This document shows positions 52,685 to 64,000 of a stretch of 64,000 nucleotides of DNA, in pieces. A program made the translations under genes and the position numbers. Location: assembly GCF_036320965.1 (NCBI RefSeq), contig NC_092228.1, positions 18,722,393 through 18,786,392 of the forward strand. The letters run 5' to 3'. Under the pieces are notes generated by a model. It was given only the letters and a program-made list of their open reading frames with translations, searched no databases and was not told the DNA's origin. This DNA is from Panulirus ornatus (lineage: Eukaryota; Arthropoda; Malacostraca; Decapoda; Palinuridae). Each line of letters starts with the position of its first letter. The first letter of the stretch is position 1.

Positions 52685-55600
52685 ATAGTATGTTTGAGGA
52701 AAGGAACCTGGATGTTTTGGCTCTGAGTGAAACAAAGCTCAAGGGTATAGGGGAAGAGTGGTTTGGAAATGTCTTGGGAGTAAAGTCAGGGGTTAGTGAG
52801 AGGACAAGAGCAAGGAAAGGAGTATGCAATACTCCTGAAACAGGAGTGGTGGGAGTATGTAATAGAGTGTAAGAAAGTAAACTCTAGATTGATATGGGTA
52901 AAACTGAAAGTGGATGGAAAGAGATGAGTGATTATTGGTGCATTTGCACCTCGGCATGAGAAGAAAGATCATGAGAGGCAAGTGTTTTGGGAGCAGATGA
53001 GTGAGTGTTAGTAGTTTTGATGCACGAGACCGGGTTATAGTGATGGGTGATTTGAATGCAAAGGTGAGTAATGTGGCAGTTGAGGGAATAATCGGGTTAC
53101 ATTGGATGTTCAGTGTTGTAAATGGAAATGGTGAAGAGCTTGTAGATTTTAGTGCTGAAAAAGGACTGGTGATTGGGAATACCTGGTTTAAAAAGAGAGA
53201 TATACGTAAGTATACATATGTAAGTAAGAGAGATGGCCAGAGAGCGTTACTGGATTATGTGTTAATTGATAGGTGTGTGAAAGAGAGACTTCTGGATGTT
53301 AAAGTGCTGAGAGGTGCAACTGGAGGGATGTCAGATCATTATCTTGTGAAGGTTAAGGTGAAGATTTGTAGAGGTTTTCAGAAAAGAAGAGAGAATGTTG
53401 GGTTGAAAAGAGTGGTGAGAGTAAGTGAGCTTGGGAAGGAGACTTGTGTGAGAAAGTACCAAGAGAGACTGAGTACAGAATGGAAAAAGGTGAGAACAAA
53501 GGAGGTAAGGGGAGTGGGGGAGGAATGGGATGTATTTGGGGAAGCAGTGATGGCTTGCGCAAAAGATGCTTGTGGCATGAGAAGCATGGGAGGTGGGCAA
53601 ATTAGAAAGGGTAGTGAGGGGTGGGATGAAGAAGTAAGATTATTAGTGAAAGAGAAGAAAGAGGCATTTGGATGATTTTTGCAGGGAAATAATGCAAATG
53701 ACTGGGAGATGTTTAAAAGAAAGAAGCAGGAGGTCAAGAGAAGGGTGCAAGAGGTGAAAAAGAGGGCAAATGAGAGTTGGGGTGAGAGAGTATCATTAAA
53801 TTCTAGGGAGAATAAAAAGATGTTTTGGAAGGAGGTAAATAAAGTGCATAAGACGAGGGAACAAAAGGGAACATCAGTGAAGGGGGATAATGGGGACGTG
53901 ATAACAAGTAGTGGTGATGTGAGAAGGTGATGGAGTGAGTATTTTGATGGTTTGTTGAATGTGTTTGATGACAGAGTGGCAGATATAGGATGTTTTGGTC
54001 GAGGTGGTGTGCAAAGTGAGAGAGTTAGGGAGAATGATATGGTAAACAGAGAAGAGGTAGTAAAAGCTTTGCGGAAAATGAAAGCCAGCAAGGCAGCGAG
54101 TTTGGATGGTACTGCAGTGGAATTCATTAAAAAAAAAGGGGGTGACTGTATAGTTGACTGGTTGGTAAGGTTATTTAATGTATGTATGATTCATGGTGAG
54201 GTGCCTGAGGATTGGCGGAATGCTTGCATAGTGCCACTGTACAAAGGCAAAGGGGATAAAAGTGAGTGCTCAAATTACAGAGGTATAAGTCTGTTGAGTA
54301 TTCCTGGGAAATTATATGGGAGGGTATTGATTGAGAGGGTGAAGGCATGTACAGAGCATCAGATTGGGGAAGAGCAGTGTGGTTTCAGAAGTGATAGAGG
54401 ATGTGTGGATCAGGTGTTTGCTTTGAAGAATGTATGTGAGAAATACTTAGAAAAGCAAATGGATTTGTATGTAGCATTTATGGATCTGGAGAAGGCATAT
54501 GATAGAGTTGATAGAATGCTCTGTGGAAGGTATTAAGAACGTATGGTGTGGGAGGCAAGTTGTCAGAAGCAGTGAAAAGTTTTTATCAAGGAAGTAAGGC
54601 ATGTGTACGAGTAGGAAGAGAGGAAAGTGAATGTTTCTCAGTGAATGTTGGTTTGCGGCAGGGGTGCGTGATGTGCCCATGGTTTTTTAATTTGTTTATG
54701 GATGGGGTTGTTAGGGAGGTGAATGCAAGAGTTTTGGAAAGAGGGGCAAGTATGCAGTCTGTTGTGGATGAGAGAGCGTGGGAAGTGAGTCAGTTGTTGT
54801 TCGCTGATGATACAGAGCTGGTGGCTGATTCGGGTGAGAAACTGCAGAAGCTGGTGACTGAGTTTGGTAAAGTGTGTGAAAGAAGAAAGTTGAGAGTAAA
54901 TGTGAATAAGAGCAAGGTTATTAGTTACAGTAGGGTTGAGGGACAAGTCAATTGGGAGGTAAGTTTGAATGGAGAAAAACTGGAGGAAGTGAAGTGTTTT
55001 AGATATCGGAGTGGATTTGGCAGTGGATGGAACCATGGAAGTGGAAGTGAATCATAGGGTGGGGGAGGGGGCAAAAGTTCTGGGAGCGTTGAAAAATGTA
55101 TGGAAGTCGAGAACATTATCTTGGAAAGCAAAGTACGTTTGAAAGAACAGTGGTTCCAACAATGTTATATGGTTGCGGGGCGTGGGTTATAGACAAGTTG
55201 TGCGGAGGGGGTGGATTGCGGGAAAGAGATGATTGAGGACAATATGTGGTGTGAGGTGGTCTGATCGAGTAATAATGAAAGGGAAGAGAGATGTGTGGTA
55301 ATAAAAAGAGTGTGGTTGATAGAGCAGAAGAGGGTGTTCTGAAATGGTTTGGTCACATAAGAGAATGAGCGAGGAAAGATTGGACAAAAAGATATATGTG
55401 TCAGAGGGGGAAAGGGAACGAGGAAAAGTGGGAGACCAAATTGGAAGTGGAAAATGGAGTGAAAAAGATTCTGAGTGATCGGGGCCTCAACAATGCAGGA
55501 GGGTGGAAGGCGTTGCAAGGAATAGAGTGAATTGGTATGATGTGTTTATACAGGGGTTGACGTGCTGTCAATGGATTGAACCAGGGTATGTGAAGCGTCT

Positions 55601-55880
55601 GGGGTAAACCATGGAAAGTTCTGTGGGGCCTGGCCCATGGAAAGGGAGCTATGGTTTCGGTGCATTATACATGACAGCTAGAGAGTGAGTGTGAACAAAT
55701 GTGGCCTTTGTTGTCTTTTCCTAGCGATACCTCGCACAAAATGCGGGGGGAGGGGGTTGTCATTTCATGTGTGGTGGTGGTGGCGACGGGAATGAATAAG
55801 GGCAGACAGATGAATTATGTACATGTGTATATATGTATATATCTCTTTGGGTATATATATGTATACCTTGAGATGTATAG
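52681..55880 (+). pseudogene. RTE-type retrotransposon, near full-length but inactivated (copy A)
   Basis: Begins MFEERNLDVLALSETKLKG (endonuclease start with catalytic Glu). Early frameshifts follow near 52835-53005, then a 224-codon frame 53001-53675 (GDLNAKV, LDYVLIDR, SDHYLVK). A TGA at 53674-53676 and another near 53928 break the linker; KAASLDGTAVEF, YKGKGDKSECSNYRGISLL, MDLEKAYDRVDR follow. A one-base deletion at about 54517 (GATAGAATG, GATAGAGATG in copy B) causes a frameshift. [18 protein letters not shown] at 54.8 kb is intact. Another lesion at 55010 (RYLG lost), then a heavily mutated C-terminus and 3' UTR to about 55880. Confidence 0.85.
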
Positions 55881-56400
55881 GTTGAGAGAGCATAGGAGGG
55901 GTTTGAAATTGTCTGGCCACATGGAGAAAAATGAGTGAGGAAAGATTGAAAAAAGGGGAGATATGTGACAGAGGTGGAGGGAACGAAGAGAAGTGGGAGA
56001 CCAAATTGGAGGTGGAAGGATGAAGTGAAAAAGATTTTGAACAATCGGGGCCTGAACATGCAGGGGGTGAAAGGTGGCAAGGAATAGAGTGAACTGGAAT
56101 GATGTGGTATACCCGGGTCAACGTGCTGTCATTGGGTTGAACCAGGGCATGTGAAGCGTCTGGGGTAAACCATGGAAAGTTTTGTGGCGTCTGGATGTGG
56201 AAAGGGAGCTTGGTTTCGGTGCATTATACATGACAGCTAGAGACCAAGTGTGAACGAATGTGGCCTTTGTTGTTGTTTCCTAGCGCTACCTCGTGGGGGA
56301 GGGGGTCGTCATTTCACATGTGGCGGGGTGGCGACGGGAATGAATAAAGGCATCAATATGATTATGTACATGTGTATATATGTATATGTATGTATATATA
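55881..56400 (+). pseudogene. RTE-type fragment, C-terminus plus 3' UTR
   Basis: Resumes at the equivalent of [23 protein letters not shown] (here with small indels). It runs through [14 protein letters not shown] and the post-stop block to an internal hairpin-like motif (TAGCGCTACCTCG at about 56282) and AATGAATAAAGGCATCAATATG, then a TG tract. It repeats the end of the preceding copy, so it is a second, tandem 3' end. Confidence 0.75.
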
Positions 56401-56470
56401 TAAAATATATATATATATATATATAAAATATATATAAAATATATATATATATTATATTATATTATATTTT
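56398..56470. repeat. degenerate (AT)n / TAAAATA array
   Basis: AT alternation broken by repeated TATATAAAATATA and ATTATATTATATT units. Confidence 0.85.
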
Positions 56471-58253
56471 GGTCGCTGTCTCCCGCGTTTGCGAGGTAGC
56501 GCAAGGAAACCAGACGAAAGAAATGGCCCAACCCCCCCCATACACATGTTTTATACATACGTCCACACACGCAAATATACATACCTACACAGCTTTCCAT
56601 GGTTTACCCCAGACGCCTCACATGCCCTGATTCATCCACTGACAGCACGTCAACCCCGGTATACCACATCGCTCCAATTCACTCTATTCCTTGCCCTCCT
56701 TTCACCCTCCTGCATGTTCAGGCCCCGATCACACAAATCTTTTTCACTCCATCTTTCCACCTCCAATTTGGTCTCCCTCTTCTCCTCTGTTCCCTCCACC
56801 TCTGACACATATATCCTCTTGGTCAATCTTTCCTCACTCATCCTCTCCATGTGCCCAAACCACTTCAAAACACCCTCTTCAGCTCTCTCAACCACGCTCT
56901 TTTTATTTCCACACATCTCTCTTACCCTTACGTTACTTACTCGATCAAACCACCTCACACCACACATTGTCCTCAAACATCTCATTTCCAGCACATCCAC
57001 CCTCCTGCGCACAACTCTATCCATAGCCCACACCTCGCAACCATACAACATTGTTGGAACCACTATTCCTTCAAACATACCCATTTTTGCTTTCCGAGAT
57101 AATGTTCTCGACTTCCACACATTCTTCAAGGCTCCCAGGATTTTTGCCCCCTCCCCCACCCTATGATCCACTTCCGCTTCCATGGTTCCATCCGCTGCCA
57201 GATCCACTCCCAGATATCTAAAACACTTCACTTCCTCCAGTTTTTCTCCATTCAAACTCACCTCCCAATTGACTTGACCCTCAACCCTACTGTACCTAAT
57301 AACCTTGCTCTTATTCACATTTACTCTAACTTTCTTCTTCACACACTTTACCAAACTCAGTCACCAGCTTCTGCAGTTTCTACATGAATCAGCCACCAGC
57401 GCTGTATCATCAGCGAACAACAACTGACTCACTTCCCAAGCTCTCTCATCCCCAACAGACTTCATACTTGCCCCTCTTTCCAAAACTCTTGCATTCACCT
57501 CCCTAACAACCCCATCCATAAACAAATTAAACAACCATGGAGACATCACACACCCCTGCCGCAAACCTACGTTCACTGAGAACCATTCACTTTCCTCTCT
57601 TCCTACCCGTACACATGCCTTACATCCTCGATAAAAACTTTTCACTGCTTCTAACAACTTGCCTCCCACACCACATATTCTTGGTACCTTCCACAGAGCA
57701 TCTCTATCAACTCTATCATATGCCTTCTCCAGATCCATAAATGCTACATACAAATCCATTTGCTTTGCTAAGTATTTCTCACATACATTCTTCAAAGCAA
57801 ACACCTGATCCACACATCCTCTATCACCTCTGAAACCACACTGCTCTTCCCCAATCTGATGCTCTGTACATGCCTTCACCCTCTCAATCAATACCCTCCC
57901 ATACAATTTACCAGGAATACTCAACAAACTTATACTTCTCTAATTTGAGCACTCACTCTTATCCCCTTTGCCTTTGTACAATGGCGCTATGCAAGCATTC
58001 CACCAATCCTCAGGCACCTCACTATGAATCATACATACATTAAATAACCTTACCAACCAGTCAACAATACAGTCACCCCCTTTTTTAATAAATTCCACTG
58101 CAATACCATCCAAACCTGCTGCCTTCCCGGCTTTCATCTTCCGCAAAGCTTTTACTACCTCTTCTCTGTTTACCAAATCATTTTCCCTAACCCTCTCACT
58201 TTGCACACCACCTCGACCAAAACACCCTATATCTGCCACTCTATCATCAATCT
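56471..58253 (-). pseudogene. RTE-type retrotransposon, RT plus short 3' UTR
   Basis: From the right: DDRVADIGCFGRGGV, KAAGLDGIAVEF, a TAG-like break after GDKSECSN (57.94 kb), LLSIPGKLYGRVLIERV to [15 protein letters not shown] (57361-57927), a one-base loss near 57381, then the C-terminal frame 56650-57354 with a small deletion at [14 protein letters not shown] near 56785. The right part (57640 onward) equals copy A of the duplication; the left part comes from a different RTE copy with a short 3' UTR. Confidence 0.85.
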
Positions 58254-58481
58254 ATCCCTGGGGATAGGGGAGAAAGAATACTTCCCACATATTCCTTGCG
58301 TGTCGTAGAAGGCGACTAAAAGGGGAGGGAGCGAGGGATGGAAATCCTCCCCTCTCGTTTTTTTTTTAATTTTCCAAAAGAAGGAACAGAGAAGGGGTCC
58401 AGGTGAGGGTATTCCCTCAAAGGCCCAGTCCTCTGTTCTTAACGCTACCTCGCTAATATGGGAAATGGCGAATAGTTTGAA

Positions 58482-58483
<2 letters not shown>
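58253..58483 (+). mobile_element. SINE (copy B of 48214-48444)
   Basis: Same boundaries and mutations (hairpin CGCTAATATGG) as the copy at 48.2 kb. Confidence 0.85.
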
Positions 58484-58533
<50 letters not shown>

Positions 58534-58535
58534 TT
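58484..58535. repeat. (AT)n plus T-run
   Basis: About 42 bases of AT and a T-run. A few units shorter than in copy A. Confidence 0.9.
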
Positions 58536-59167
58536 CTTTGTCGCTGTCTCCCGCGTTTGTGAGGTAGCGCAAGGAAACAGACGAAAGAAATGGCCCAACC
58601 CACCCCCATACACATGTATATACATACGTCCACACACGCACATATACATACCTACACAGCTTTCCATGGTTTACCCCCAGACGCTTCACATGCCCCGATT
58701 CAATCCAATGACAGCACGTCAACCCCGGTATACCACATCGCTCCAATTCACTCTATTCCTTGCCCTCCTTTCACCCTCCTGCATGTTCAGGCCCCAATCA
58801 CACAAAATCTTCTTCACTCCATCTTTCCACCTCCAATTTGGTCTCCCTCTTCTCCTCGTTCCCACCACCTCCGACACATATATCCTCTTGGTCAATCTTT
58901 CCTCACTCATTCTCTCCATGTGCCCAAACCATTTCAAAACACCCTCTTCTGCTCTCTCAACCACGCTCTTTTTATTTCCACACATCTCTCTTACCCTTAC
59001 GTTACTTACTCGATCAAACCACCTCACACCACACATTGTCCTCAAACATCTCAATTCCAGCACATCCATCCTCCTGCACACAACTCTATCCATAGCCCAC
59101 GCCTCGCAACCATACAACATTGTTGGAACCACTATTCCTTCAAACATACCCATTTTTGCTTTCCGAG

Positions 59168-59171
<4 letters not shown>
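58536..59171 (-). pseudogene. RTE-type C-terminal fragment (copy B of 48503-49137)
   Basis: 144-codon frame 58719-59153 identical in protein to copy A, with the same 5' truncation at (AT)n. Confidence 0.85.

Positions 59172-59224
<53 letters not shown>
59172..59224. repeat. (AT)n microsatellite
   Basis: About 53 bases of AT. Confidence 0.9.
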
Positions 59225-59226
<2 letters not shown>

Positions 59227-59237
59227 CTTTTTTTTAA

Positions 59238-59337
59238 ACTATTTTCGCCATTTTAAACTATTCGCGTCAGCGAGGTAGCGTCAAGAACAGAGGACTGGGC
59301 CTTTTTTGGAATATCCTCACCTGCCCGCTCTGTTCCT

Positions 59338-59342
<5 letters not shown>
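59238..59342 (-). mobile_element. SINE (5'-truncated, copy B)
   Basis: Same fragment as 49210-49316. Confidence 0.75.

Positions 59343-59420
<78 letters not shown>
59343..59420. repeat. (AT)n microsatellite
   Basis: About 78 bases of AT, about 19 bases longer than in copy A. Confidence 0.9.
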
Positions 59421-59424
<4 letters not shown>

Positions 59425-59469
59425 TGCACATATGGTTACACACAGTTTGATTAGTGAGTCAGGATGCGG

Positions 59470-59777
59470 ATGTGGTTTCTGTGTATTGCGCATGACCGCT
59501 GGAGACTGAGTGTGAACGAATGTGGCCTCTTTTGTCTGTTTTCCTGGCGCTACCTCCCTGACGCAGGGATTAGCGAGGCACTTCCTGTGGGGCGGGGTAT
59601 CGCCGGAATGGATGAAGGCAAGCAAGTATGAATATGTCTGTTTATGAATATGTATGTTGATATGTATGTATATGTAATTGTATGGGCGTTTATGTATATG
59701 AGTGGATGGGCCATTCATCGTCTGTTTCCTGGCGCTACCTTGTTGACGCGGGAAACAGCGATAATAAGTAAATAGAT
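59470..59777 (+). mobile_element. RTE-type variant 3' UTR (copy B of 49425-49733)
   Basis: Same sequence and boundaries as copy A. Confidence 0.75.
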
Positions 59778-59779
59778 AT

Positions 59780-59842
<63 letters not shown>
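59778..59842. repeat. (AT)n microsatellite at the indel point
   Basis: About 64 bases of AT leading directly into the SINE. In copy A an RTE lies between. Confidence 0.9.
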
Positions 59843-59845
<3 letters not shown>

Positions 59846-60075
59846 CCCTGGGGATAGGGGAGAAAGAATACTTCCCACGTATTCCCTGCGTGTCGTAGAA
59901 GGCGACTAAAAGGGAAGGGAGCGGGGGGCTGGAAATCCTCCCCTCTCGTTTTTTTTTTTTTTTTTTTTCCCAAAAGAAGGAACAGAGAAGGGGGCCAGGT
60001 GAGAATATTCCCTCAAAGGCCCAGTCCTCTGTTCTTAACGCTACCTCGCTATCGCGGGAAATGGCGAATAGTATG

Positions 60076-60077
<2 letters not shown>
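59841..60077 (+). mobile_element. SINE (copy B of 51018-51256)
   Basis: Same SINE with hairpin CGCTATCGCGGG and a long A-run after it. Confidence 0.85.

Positions 60078-60147
<70 letters not shown>
60078..60147. repeat. poly-A plus (AT)n
   Basis: About 28 A followed by about 43 bases of AT. Confidence 0.9.
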
Positions 60148-60151
<4 letters not shown>

Positions 60152-60157
60152 TTTCAT

Positions 60158-61477
60158 TTTGCCTTGTCGCTGTCTCCCGCGTTTGCGAGGTAGCGCAAGG
60201 AAACAGACGAAAGAAATGGCCCGACACACCCCCATACACATGTATATACATACACGTCCACACACACAAATATACATACCCATACATCTCAATGTACAAA
60301 CATATATACACACGCAGACACCTACATATATATATACATGCACATAACTCACACTGTCTGCCTTTATTCATTCCCATCGCCACCTCGCCACATATGGAAT
60401 AACATCCCCCTACCCCCTCATGTGTGCGAGGTAGCGCTAGGAAAAGACAACAAAGGCCCCATTCGTTCACACTCAGTCTCTAGATGTCACGCACTAATGC
60501 CAGAAACCACAGCTACCTTTCCACATCCAGGCCCCACACAACTTTCCATGGTTTACCCCAGACACTTCACATGCCCTGATTCAATCCACTGACAGCACGT
60601 CGACCCCGGTATACCACATCGATCCAATTCACTCCATTCCTTGCCTGCCTTTCACCCTCCTGCATGTTCAGGCCCCGATCACTCAGAATCTTTTTCACTC
60701 CATCTTTCCACCTCCAATTTGGTCTCCCACTTCTCCTCGTTCCCTCCACCTCCCACACATATATCCTCTTGATCAACCTTTCCTCACTCATTCTCTCCAA
60801 GTGACCAAATCATTTCAAAACCCCCTCCTCTGCTCCCTCAACCACGCTCTTTTTATTTCCACTCATCTCTCTTACCCTCACATTACTTACTCGATCAAAC
60901 CACCTCACACCACATTTTGTCCTCAAACATCTCATTTCCAGCACATCCACCCTCCTGCGCACAACTCTATCCATAGCCCACGCCTCGCAACCATACAAAA
61001 TTGTTGGAACCACTATTCCTCCAAACATACCTATTTTTGCTTTCCGAGATAATGTTCTCGACTTCCACACATTCTTCAAGGCTCCCAGGATTTTTGCCCC
61101 CTCCCCCACCCTATGATTCACTTCCACTTCCATGGTTCCATCCGCTGCCAGATCCACTCCCAGATATCTAAAACACTTTACTTCCTCCAGTTTTTCTCCA
61201 TTCAAACTTACCCCCCCAATTAACTTGACCCTCAATCCTACTGTACCTAATAACCTTGCTCTTATTCACATTTACTCTTAACTTTCTTCTTTCACACACT
61301 TTACCAAACTCAGTCACCAGCTTCTGCAGTTTCTCACGTGAATCAACCACCAGCTCTGTATCATCAGCGAACAACAACTGACTCACTTCCCAAGCTCTCT
61401 CATCCCCAACAGACTTCATACTTGCCACTCTTTCCAAAACTCTTGCATTCACCTCCCTAACAACCCCATCCATAAAC

Positions 61478-61479
<2 letters not shown>
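60158..61479 (-). pseudogene. RTE-type retrotransposon (copy B of 51329-52651)
   Basis: Carries the same lesions as copy A, including the CCCCCC frameshift near 61211 and the internal TGA near 60803. Confidence 0.85.

Positions 61480-61503
<24 letters not shown>
61480..61503. repeat. (AT)n microsatellite
   Basis: About 22 bases of AT. Confidence 0.9.
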
Positions 61504-61508
<5 letters not shown>

Positions 61509-64000
61509 ATAGTATGTTTGAGGAAAGGAACCTGGATGTTTTGGCTCTGAGTGAAACAAAGCTCAAGGGTATAGGGGAAGAGTGGTTTGGAAATGTCTTG
61601 GGAGTAAAGTCAGGGGTTAGTGAGAGGACAAGAGCAAGGAAAGGAGTATGCAATACTCCTGAAACAGGAGTGGTGGGAGTATGTAATAGAGTGTAAGAAA
61701 GTAAACTCTAGATTGATATGGGTAAAACTGAAAGTGGATGGAAAGAGATGAGTGATTATTGGTGCATTTGCACCTCGGCATGAGAAGAAAGATCATGAGA
61801 GGCAAGTGTTTTGGGAGCAGATGAGTGAGTGTTAGTAGTTTTGATGCACGAGACCGGGTTATAGTGATGGGTGATTTGAATGCAAAGGTGAGTAATGTGG
61901 CAGTTGAGGGAATAATCGGGTTACATTGGATGTTCAGTGTTGTAAATGGAAATGGTGAAGAGCTTGTAGATTTTAGTGCTGAAAAAGGACTGGTGATTGG
62001 GAATACCTGGTTTAAAAAGAGAGATATACGTAAGTATACATATGTAAGTAAGAGAGATGGCCAGAGAGCGTTACTGGATTATGTGTTAATTGATAGGTGT
62101 GTGAAAGAGAGACTTCTGGATGTTAAAGTGCTGAGAGGTGCAACTGGAGGGATGTCAGATCATTATCTTGTGAAGGTTAAGGTGAAGATTTGTAGAGGTT
62201 TTCAGAAAAGAAGAGAGAATGTTGGGTTGAAAAGAGTGGTGAGAGTAAGTGAGCTTGGGAAGGAGACTTGTGTGAGAAAGTACCAAGAGAGACTGAGTAC
62301 AGAATGGAAAAAGGTGAGAACAAAGGAGGTAAGGGGAGTGGGGGAGGAATGGGATGTATTTGGGGAAGCAGTGATGGCTTGCGCAAAAGATGCTTGTGGC
62401 ATGAGAAGCATGGGAGGTGGGCAAATTAGAAAGGGTAGTGAGGGGTGGGATGAAGAAGTAAGATTATTAGTGAAAGAGAAGAAAGAGGCATTTGGATGAT
62501 TTTTGCAGGGAAATAATGCAAATGACTGGGAGATGTTTAAAAGAAAGAAGCAGGAGGTCAAGAGAAGGGTGCAAGAGGTGAAAAAGAGGGCAAATGAGAG
62601 TTGGGGTGAGAGAGTATCATTAAATTCTAGGGAGAATAAAAAGATGTTTTGGAAGGAGGTAAATAAAGTGCATAAGACGAGGGAACAAAAGGGAACATCA
62701 GTGAAGGGGGATAATGGGGACGTGATAACAAGTAGTGGTGATGTGAGAAGGTGATGGAGTGAGTATTTTGATGGTTTGTTGAATGTGTTTGATGACAGAG
62801 TGGCAGATATAGGATGTTTTGGTCGAGGTGGTGTGCAAAGTGAGAGAGTTAGGGAGAATGATATGGTAAACAGAGAAGAGGTAGTAAAAGCTTTGCGGAA
62901 AATGAAAGCCAGCAAGGCAGCGAGTTTGGATGGTACTGCAGTGGAATTCATTAAAAAAAAAGGGGGTGACTGTATAGTTGACTGGTTGGTAAGGTTATTT
63001 AATGTATGTATGATTCATGGTGAGGTGCCTGAGGATTGGCGGAATGCTTGCATAGTGCCACTGTACAAAGGCAAAGGGGATAAAAGTGAGTGCTCAAATT
63101 ACAGAGGTATAAGTCTGTTGAGTATTCCTGGGAAATTATATGGGAGGGTATTGATTGAGAGGGTGAAGGCATGTACAGAGCATCAGATTGGGGAAGAGCA
63201 GTGTGGTTTCAGAAGTGATAGAGGATGTGTGGATCAGGTGTTTGCTTTGAAGAATGTATGTGAGAAATACTTAGAAAAGCAAATGGATTTGTATGTAGCA
63301 TTTATGGATCTGGAGAAGGCATATGATAGAGTTGATAGAGATGCTCTGTGGAAGGTATTAAGAACGTATGGTGTGGGAGGCAAGTTGTCAGAAGCAGTGA
63401 AAAGTTTTTATCAAGGAAGTAAGGCATGTGTACGAGTAGGAAGAGAGGAAAGTGAATGTTTCTCAGTGAATGTTGGTTTGCGGCAGGGGTGCGTGATGTG
63501 CCCATGGTTTTTTAATTTGTTTATGGATGGGGTTGTTAGGGAGGTGAATGCAAGAGTTTTGGAAAGAGGGGCAAGTATGCAGTCTGTTGTGGATGAGAGA
63601 GCGTGGGAAGTGAGTCAGTTGTTGTTCGCTGATGATACAGAGCTGGTGGCTGATTCGGGTGAGAAACTGCAGAAGCTGGTGACTGAGTTTGGTAAAGTGT
63701 GTGAAAGAAGAAAGTTGAGAGTAAATGTGAATAAGAGCAAGGTTATTAGTTACAGTAGGGTTGAGGGACAAGTCAATTGGGAGGTAAGTTTGAATGGAGA
63801 AAAACTGGAGGAAGTGAAGTGTTTTAGATATCGGAGTGGATTTGGCAGTGGATGGAACCATGGAAGTGGAAGTGAATCATAGGGTGGGGGAGGGGGCAAA
63901 AGTTCTGGGAGCGTTGAAAAATGTATGGAAGTCGAGAACATTATCTTGGAAAGCAAAGTACGTTTGAAAGAACAGTGGTTCCAACAATGTTATATGGTTG
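61504..64000 (+). pseudogene. RTE-type retrotransposon (copy B of 52681-55175), runs off the window
   Basis: Same early endonuclease frameshifts and linker stops as copy A. Unlike copy A, the RT frame 62776-63882 is open for 368 codons, from VFDDRVADIGCFGRG through [60 protein letters not shown] and [15 protein letters not shown]. It then loses frame where RYLGVDLA should follow. The AAGLDG motif is AASLDG here. Confidence 0.85.

Larger units (their letters stand above)
47600..55175. repeat. segmental duplication, copy A
   Basis: Matches 57640-64000 in the same orientation with very few differences apart from (AT)n and poly-A lengths and one extra 1.2 kb block (about 49821-51018) containing a 5'-truncated RTE. 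Offsets are about 10040 before the block and 8825-8828 after it. The left edge lies inside the RTE copy at about 47.43-47.60 kb, upstream of which the two copies diverge clearly. The right edge is not visible because copy B runs off the window. Confidence 0.9.
57640..64000. repeat. segmental duplication, copy B (runs off the window)
   Basis: Direct repeat of 47600-55175. Noted differences: an extra C at about 58677, G for A at 59468, C for T at 60053, one extra G at about 63339 (restores the RTE frame), microsatellite lengths, and absence of the 1.2 kb block. Confidence 0.9.

Noticed and set aside
58465..59256. 263-codon plus-strand open frame
   Set aside because: Made of translated (AT)n (Ile-Tyr repeats) fused to antisense RTE sequence; no independent family motif.

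Overview
The window is a repeat-dominated piece of an arthropod genome, most likely a decapod or other malacostracan crustacean. That placement is an inference from the mix of repeats and the style of the one host gene; the species cannot be named from the sequence. There are no bacterial-type operons, CRISPR arrays or rRNA/tRNA genes that I can see. Almost all long open frames are retrotransposon remnants or their antisense shadows, and many Ile/Tyr-rich frames are just translated (AT)n.

One host gene can be reconstructed on the minus strand. Five exons (45314-45471, 37881-37990, 29796-29923, 29535-29661, 24459-24605) have GT-AG boundaries and phases that join perfectly. They encode about 222 residues of a cation-dependent mannose-6-phosphate receptor (CD-MPR/M6PR) homologue: most of the lumenal lectin domain, the transmembrane helix and a complete cytosolic tail ending in an acidic dileucine signal. 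The N-terminal exon(s) are not visible and probably lie beyond base 64000. The lectin cysteines are kept, but three of the four residues that contact mannose 6-phosphate in the vertebrate protein appear to be replaced. A weaker candidate first exon of a second gene lies at 323-433 (minus strand).

The rest is mobile DNA. The dominant family is an RTE-type non-LTR retrotransposon (APE endonuclease + reverse transcriptase, no ORF1), present in about 25 mostly truncated copies on both strands. The best reading frame, 887 codons, is at 11758-14421 (minus). A SINE of about 240 bp is interspersed with it and shares its 3'-terminal hairpin motif, which suggests the SINE borrows the RTE machinery. LINE and SINE copies repeatedly abut long (AT)n tracts.

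By region: 1-7 kb, mostly unique AT-rich DNA with a CR1/Jockey-like relic and RTE/SINE fragments; 7-15.2 kb, dense RTE/SINE/(AT)n; 15.2-21.9 kb, mostly non-coding, with two putative inverted-repeat DNA elements; 21.9-24.4 kb, old RTE fragments; 24.4-45.5 kb, the M6PR-like gene, whose introns hold RTE copies, a pogo/Tigger-type MITE, a Penelope-like element with a decayed hammerhead ribozyme, a Tigger-type transposase pseudogene, a hAT/ZNF862-like relic and a nested LINE-in-LINE; 45.5-64 kb, RTE/SINE/(AT)n again, including a near-identical direct duplication (about 47.6-55.2 kb and 57.6-64.0 kb) whose copies differ by a 1.2 kb RTE+SINE-flanked segment.
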